From NCBI GenBank assembly GCA_964444825.1, contig CAYUIS010000180.1:1-8527 (forward strand): DNA of 8,527 nt. The letters run 5' to 3'. Below are positions 7,577-8,527 of this stretch, piece after piece (position 1 is the first letter of the stretch; every line of letters starts with the position of its first letter). Source of the DNA: CAYUIS01 sp964444825. Lineage in GTDB: Bacteria > Chloroflexota > Anaerolineae > B4-G1. The notes under the pieces are model-generated. The model had not been told where the DNA came from. It saw only the letters and a program-made list of their open reading frames with translations, and did no database searches. A program made the position numbers and the translations under genes.

Positions 7577-7746
7577 TCGAGTTTTGAGTGGGTGCGTTTC
7601 AGTTTGGGGGTGGTCCTTGCACATTGCTCGAAGCCTTCGTCCGCGGAGGCGTCTGGAGCGCAACTTCTTTTTTGAGATCCCCGAGACGGGGACTGGGAGC
7701 ATTGAACACCAAGCCAGGACTGAAATGAACCCTTGCGAGCGTGCTC
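7554..7746. other. Divergent intergenic region without supported genes
   Basis: This stretch separates the minus-strand promoter (7548-7576) from the plus-strand promoter (7747-7775). It holds a stable hairpin, TCCCCG (7678-7683) with CGGGGA (7687-7692), preceded rather than followed by Ts on the plus strand and followed by As on the minus strand, so it is not a normal terminator. Reading frames here on either strand lack ribosome binding sites and family resemblance. Confidence 0.5.
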
Positions 7747-7775
7747 TTGTCCTCAACCGTCGTCCCACGTATAAT
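7747..7775 (+). promoter_or_regulatory. Putative sigma70 promoter of the DUF433 antitoxin gene
   Basis: TTGTCC (7747-7752), a 17-base spacer and a perfect TATAAT (7770-7775) predict a transcript start near 7782. The leader to the ATG at 7846 would be about 64 bases. The promoter survives upstream of the inserted element, so the gene is probably still transcribed. Confidence 0.6.
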
Positions 7776-7832
7776 CGCAATGTTTGGAGTTGCCACCTAA
7801 CGATGGAAGTGCGTTCCTGGTTTCAGGTAAGT

Positions 7833-7851
7833 GGAGAGGTGCTCAATGACA
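7833..7851 (+). promoter_or_regulatory. Stranded ribosome binding site and original first two codons of the DUF433 gene
   Basis: GGAGAGGTG (7833-7841) is followed four bases later by ATG (7846-7848) and ACA (7849-7851), where the inserted element begins. Reading on into the element gives a 23-residue peptide ending at TAA 7915-7917. Joining ATG directly to the ACA at 7996 instead gives M-T-R-D-R-I-E-I-N-P, the usual start of DUF433 proteins. Confidence 0.7.
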
Positions 7852-7995
7852 CCAGGGAGTCCGACATGGCCTTGGCAAAATTCACATCTGAATTTGCCCA
7901 CCCCCACATCTGGGTAAATCCAGATGGAAAATCCCATATATGGGGGGTGGCATAATTAGAAATGGATTTTTTATCACCCAGGGCGGACTCCCTGG
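7852..7995. mobile_element. 144-bp MITE-like element with 12-bp perfect terminal inverted repeats and ACA target duplication
   Basis: The ends are CCAGGGAGTCCG (7852-7863) and its exact reverse complement CGGACTCCCTGG (7984-7995). They are flanked directly by ACA on each side (7849-7851 and 7996-7998), a likely 3-bp target duplication. The interior has no transposase and is highly structured. GGCAAAATTCA (7874-7884) pairs with TGAATTTGCC (7889-7898) with one bulge. CATCTGG (7907-7913) pairs perfectly with CCAGATG (7920-7926), inside an outer stem of CCACCCCCA (7898-7906) with TGGGGGGTGG (7941-7950), and CCCATATATGGG (7933-7944) is a perfect palindrome. It is more AT-rich than its surroundings. 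Excision with one ACA restores the reading frame of the host gene. It would be mobilised by a transposase elsewhere that recognises these ends; I cannot name its family. Confidence 0.7.
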
Positions 7996-8028
7996 ACACG
8001 TGACCGTATTGAGATTAATCCAGCGATT

Positions 8029-8223
8029 ATGTCTGGCAAGCCGGTTATCAAAGGCACCCGCATCACTGTGGAGCATATTCTGCGCAAACTCGCCGGGGAA
8101 ATGACAATTGATGAAATCCTCGCCGATCATCCGCATCTGACGCCCGATGACATATACGCAGCCGCTGCCTTTGCAGCCGACTATATGGCGCGGGCTTCCC
8201 TCCCCTCCGACCGGTGCCGGTGA
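8029..8223 (+). CDS. DUF433-type antitoxin, split from its original start by the inserted element (64 residues remain)
   Basis: GKPVIKGTRITVEHIL, then DEILADHPHLTPDDIYAA, is the classic DUF433 (VapB-like antitoxin) pattern, a small DNA-binding protein usually paired with a PIN-like toxin. The codons just upstream (7996-8028) continue the family pattern (TRDRIEINPAI) but have no in-frame ATG, GTG or TTG before a TAG at 7957. The true start, ATG 7846 with its ribosome binding site and promoter, lies on the far side of the 144-bp element. Precise loss of the element gives a 76-residue protein, normal for the family. As it stands, translation could begin only at ATG 8029, which lacks a ribosome binding site and drops the first 12 residues, so I regard it as a probable pseudogene. 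The last residues (ASLPSDRCR) depart from the family. No toxin gene follows on this strand. Confidence 0.75.
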   Translation: MSGKPVIKGTRITVEHILRKLAGEMTIDEILADHPHLTPDDIYAAAAFAADYMARASLPSDRCR

Positions 8224-8327
8224 TGGCGAACGCCCTCCTTCCCCACCTCGATGGAACCTGAGCATTGAAACTGAACAGGCGCGGGAGACCGCGAACAGCC
8301 CCCCGCGTCTAGCGCTTTGACGCCTTC
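8224..8327. other. Non-coding stretch with a small GC-rich hairpin
   Basis: I see no gene here. CGCGG (8280-8284) and CCGCG (8289-8293) form a five-base stem closed by a GAGA tetraloop, without a T tract. A palindromic ACCGGTGCCGGT lies at the end of the preceding gene (8210-8221). In the position where a DUF433-linked toxin would start there is only a 12-codon frame. Confidence 0.4.
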
Positions 8328-8527
8328 CTACGGCAAGTCTCGCATCACCAACGGCAGGTAGACCTTGTAGGCGTTGACTATGACAATTAGGAAACACTTC
8401 CGCATGCCAAAGTGGTGAGGTTGGATGAAAGCGCCGATTGAGGTAAACTCTTCGGCGAGTAGTACCGCACCATAGATATGTGGTAAGAAGTCAAGTTGAT
8501 CTTTGACATACAAATAGGCTTTCTTGG
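8328..8527 (-). CDS. Possible C-terminal end of a surface-type protein, open at the right edge
   Basis: The minus frame is open from the window edge to TAG 8328-8330, showing 65 codons. It ends with YKVYLPLVMRDLP. I recall YLPLVxR tails very near the C-terminus of many secreted or surface proteins in Chloroflexi, so this may be such a tail. The preceding residues (LPHIYGAVLLAEEFTSIGAF) match no family I know and could be degenerate. The start lies outside the window; the TTG and ATG codons inside have no ribosome binding site. It could also be a chance open frame. Confidence 0.35.
   Translation of the reverse strand, partial: KKAYLYVKDQLDFLPHIYGAVLLAEEFTSIGAFIQPHHFGMRKCFLIVIVNAYKVYLPLVMRDLP

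Noticed and set aside
7678..7692. TCCCCG/CGGGGA hairpin as a terminator
   Set aside because: On the plus strand the T run precedes the hairpin, and on the minus strand As follow it, so neither direction has the T tract needed.
7599..7796. Minus-strand frame of 65 codons in the divergent region
   Set aside because: It covers the plus-strand promoter, has no ribosome binding site, and shows no family resemblance.
7545..7955. Plus-strand frame of 136 codons
   Set aside because: It contains the DUF433 promoter and runs into the inserted element, with arginine-rich, low-complexity composition and no ribosome binding site.
7979..7995. CCAGGG/CCCTGG hairpin at the right end of the element as a terminator
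   Set aside because: The T run lies before it on the plus strand, and it is better explained as part of the terminal inverted repeat.
7882..8397. Minus-strand frame of 171 codons
   Set aside because: It lies opposite the recognisable DUF433 gene and the inserted element; its composition is that of a shadow frame.

Overview
The window is GC-rich bacterial DNA, visibly poorer in GC after about 7.2 kb. It comes from a draft assembly, because it contains a run of exactly 100 N. Gene content points to a Chloroflexota (Anaerolineae-like) bacterium: a molybdenum hydroxylase operon with a fused FAD/2Fe-2S subunit, a DUF5674-type gene, and a protein tail ending in a YLPLVMR-like motif that I recall from Chloroflexi surface proteins. 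This assignment is an inference and was not tested by any search.

Region 1 (2-604) is the 3' end of a pyridoxal-phosphate enzyme of the cysteine-synthase fold. It is followed by a strong GC-rich hairpin (628-659) and a plausible sigma70 promoter (660-688). Region 2 (735 to at least 6181) is a tight operon. It encodes a FAD-binding plus [2Fe-2S] subunit, a 580-residue protein of no firmly known family, and the molybdopterin subunit of a xanthine-dehydrogenase-type enzyme. The 580-residue gene starts 10 bases after the first gene and overlaps the third by ATGA. Its C-terminal 200 residues carry the layout of a nucleoside phosphorylase (glycine-rich loops, an EMEA motif, a late Ser-Asp), which would fit purine breakdown: base release followed by hydroxylation. 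The N gap (6182-6281) cuts off the last residues of the molybdopterin subunit and the start of an unrelated partial gene (6282-6725). The open frame running across the gap is an artefact. That partial gene overlaps a 16-codon reading frame with a good ribosome binding site, perhaps the stub of another gene.

Region 3 (6827-7576, minus strand) is a two-gene unit: a DUF5674-like gene followed by a small conserved-looking gene, overlapping by one base. A sigma70 promoter matching consensus in both boxes with a 17-base spacer drives it, and an AGGTGAT direct repeat lies at the promoter.

Region 4 (7747-8223, plus strand) is a DUF433-type antitoxin gene with its own promoter, ribosome binding site and ATG. 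A 144-bp element with perfect 12-bp terminal inverted repeats and a 3-bp ACA target duplication sits directly after codon 2. Removing the element and one ACA restores an uninterrupted DUF433 protein of normal length, so this appears to be a MITE-like insertion that split the gene at its start. No toxin gene follows. Region 5 (8224-8527) has little coding content except the possible C-terminal end of a minus-strand protein at the right edge.
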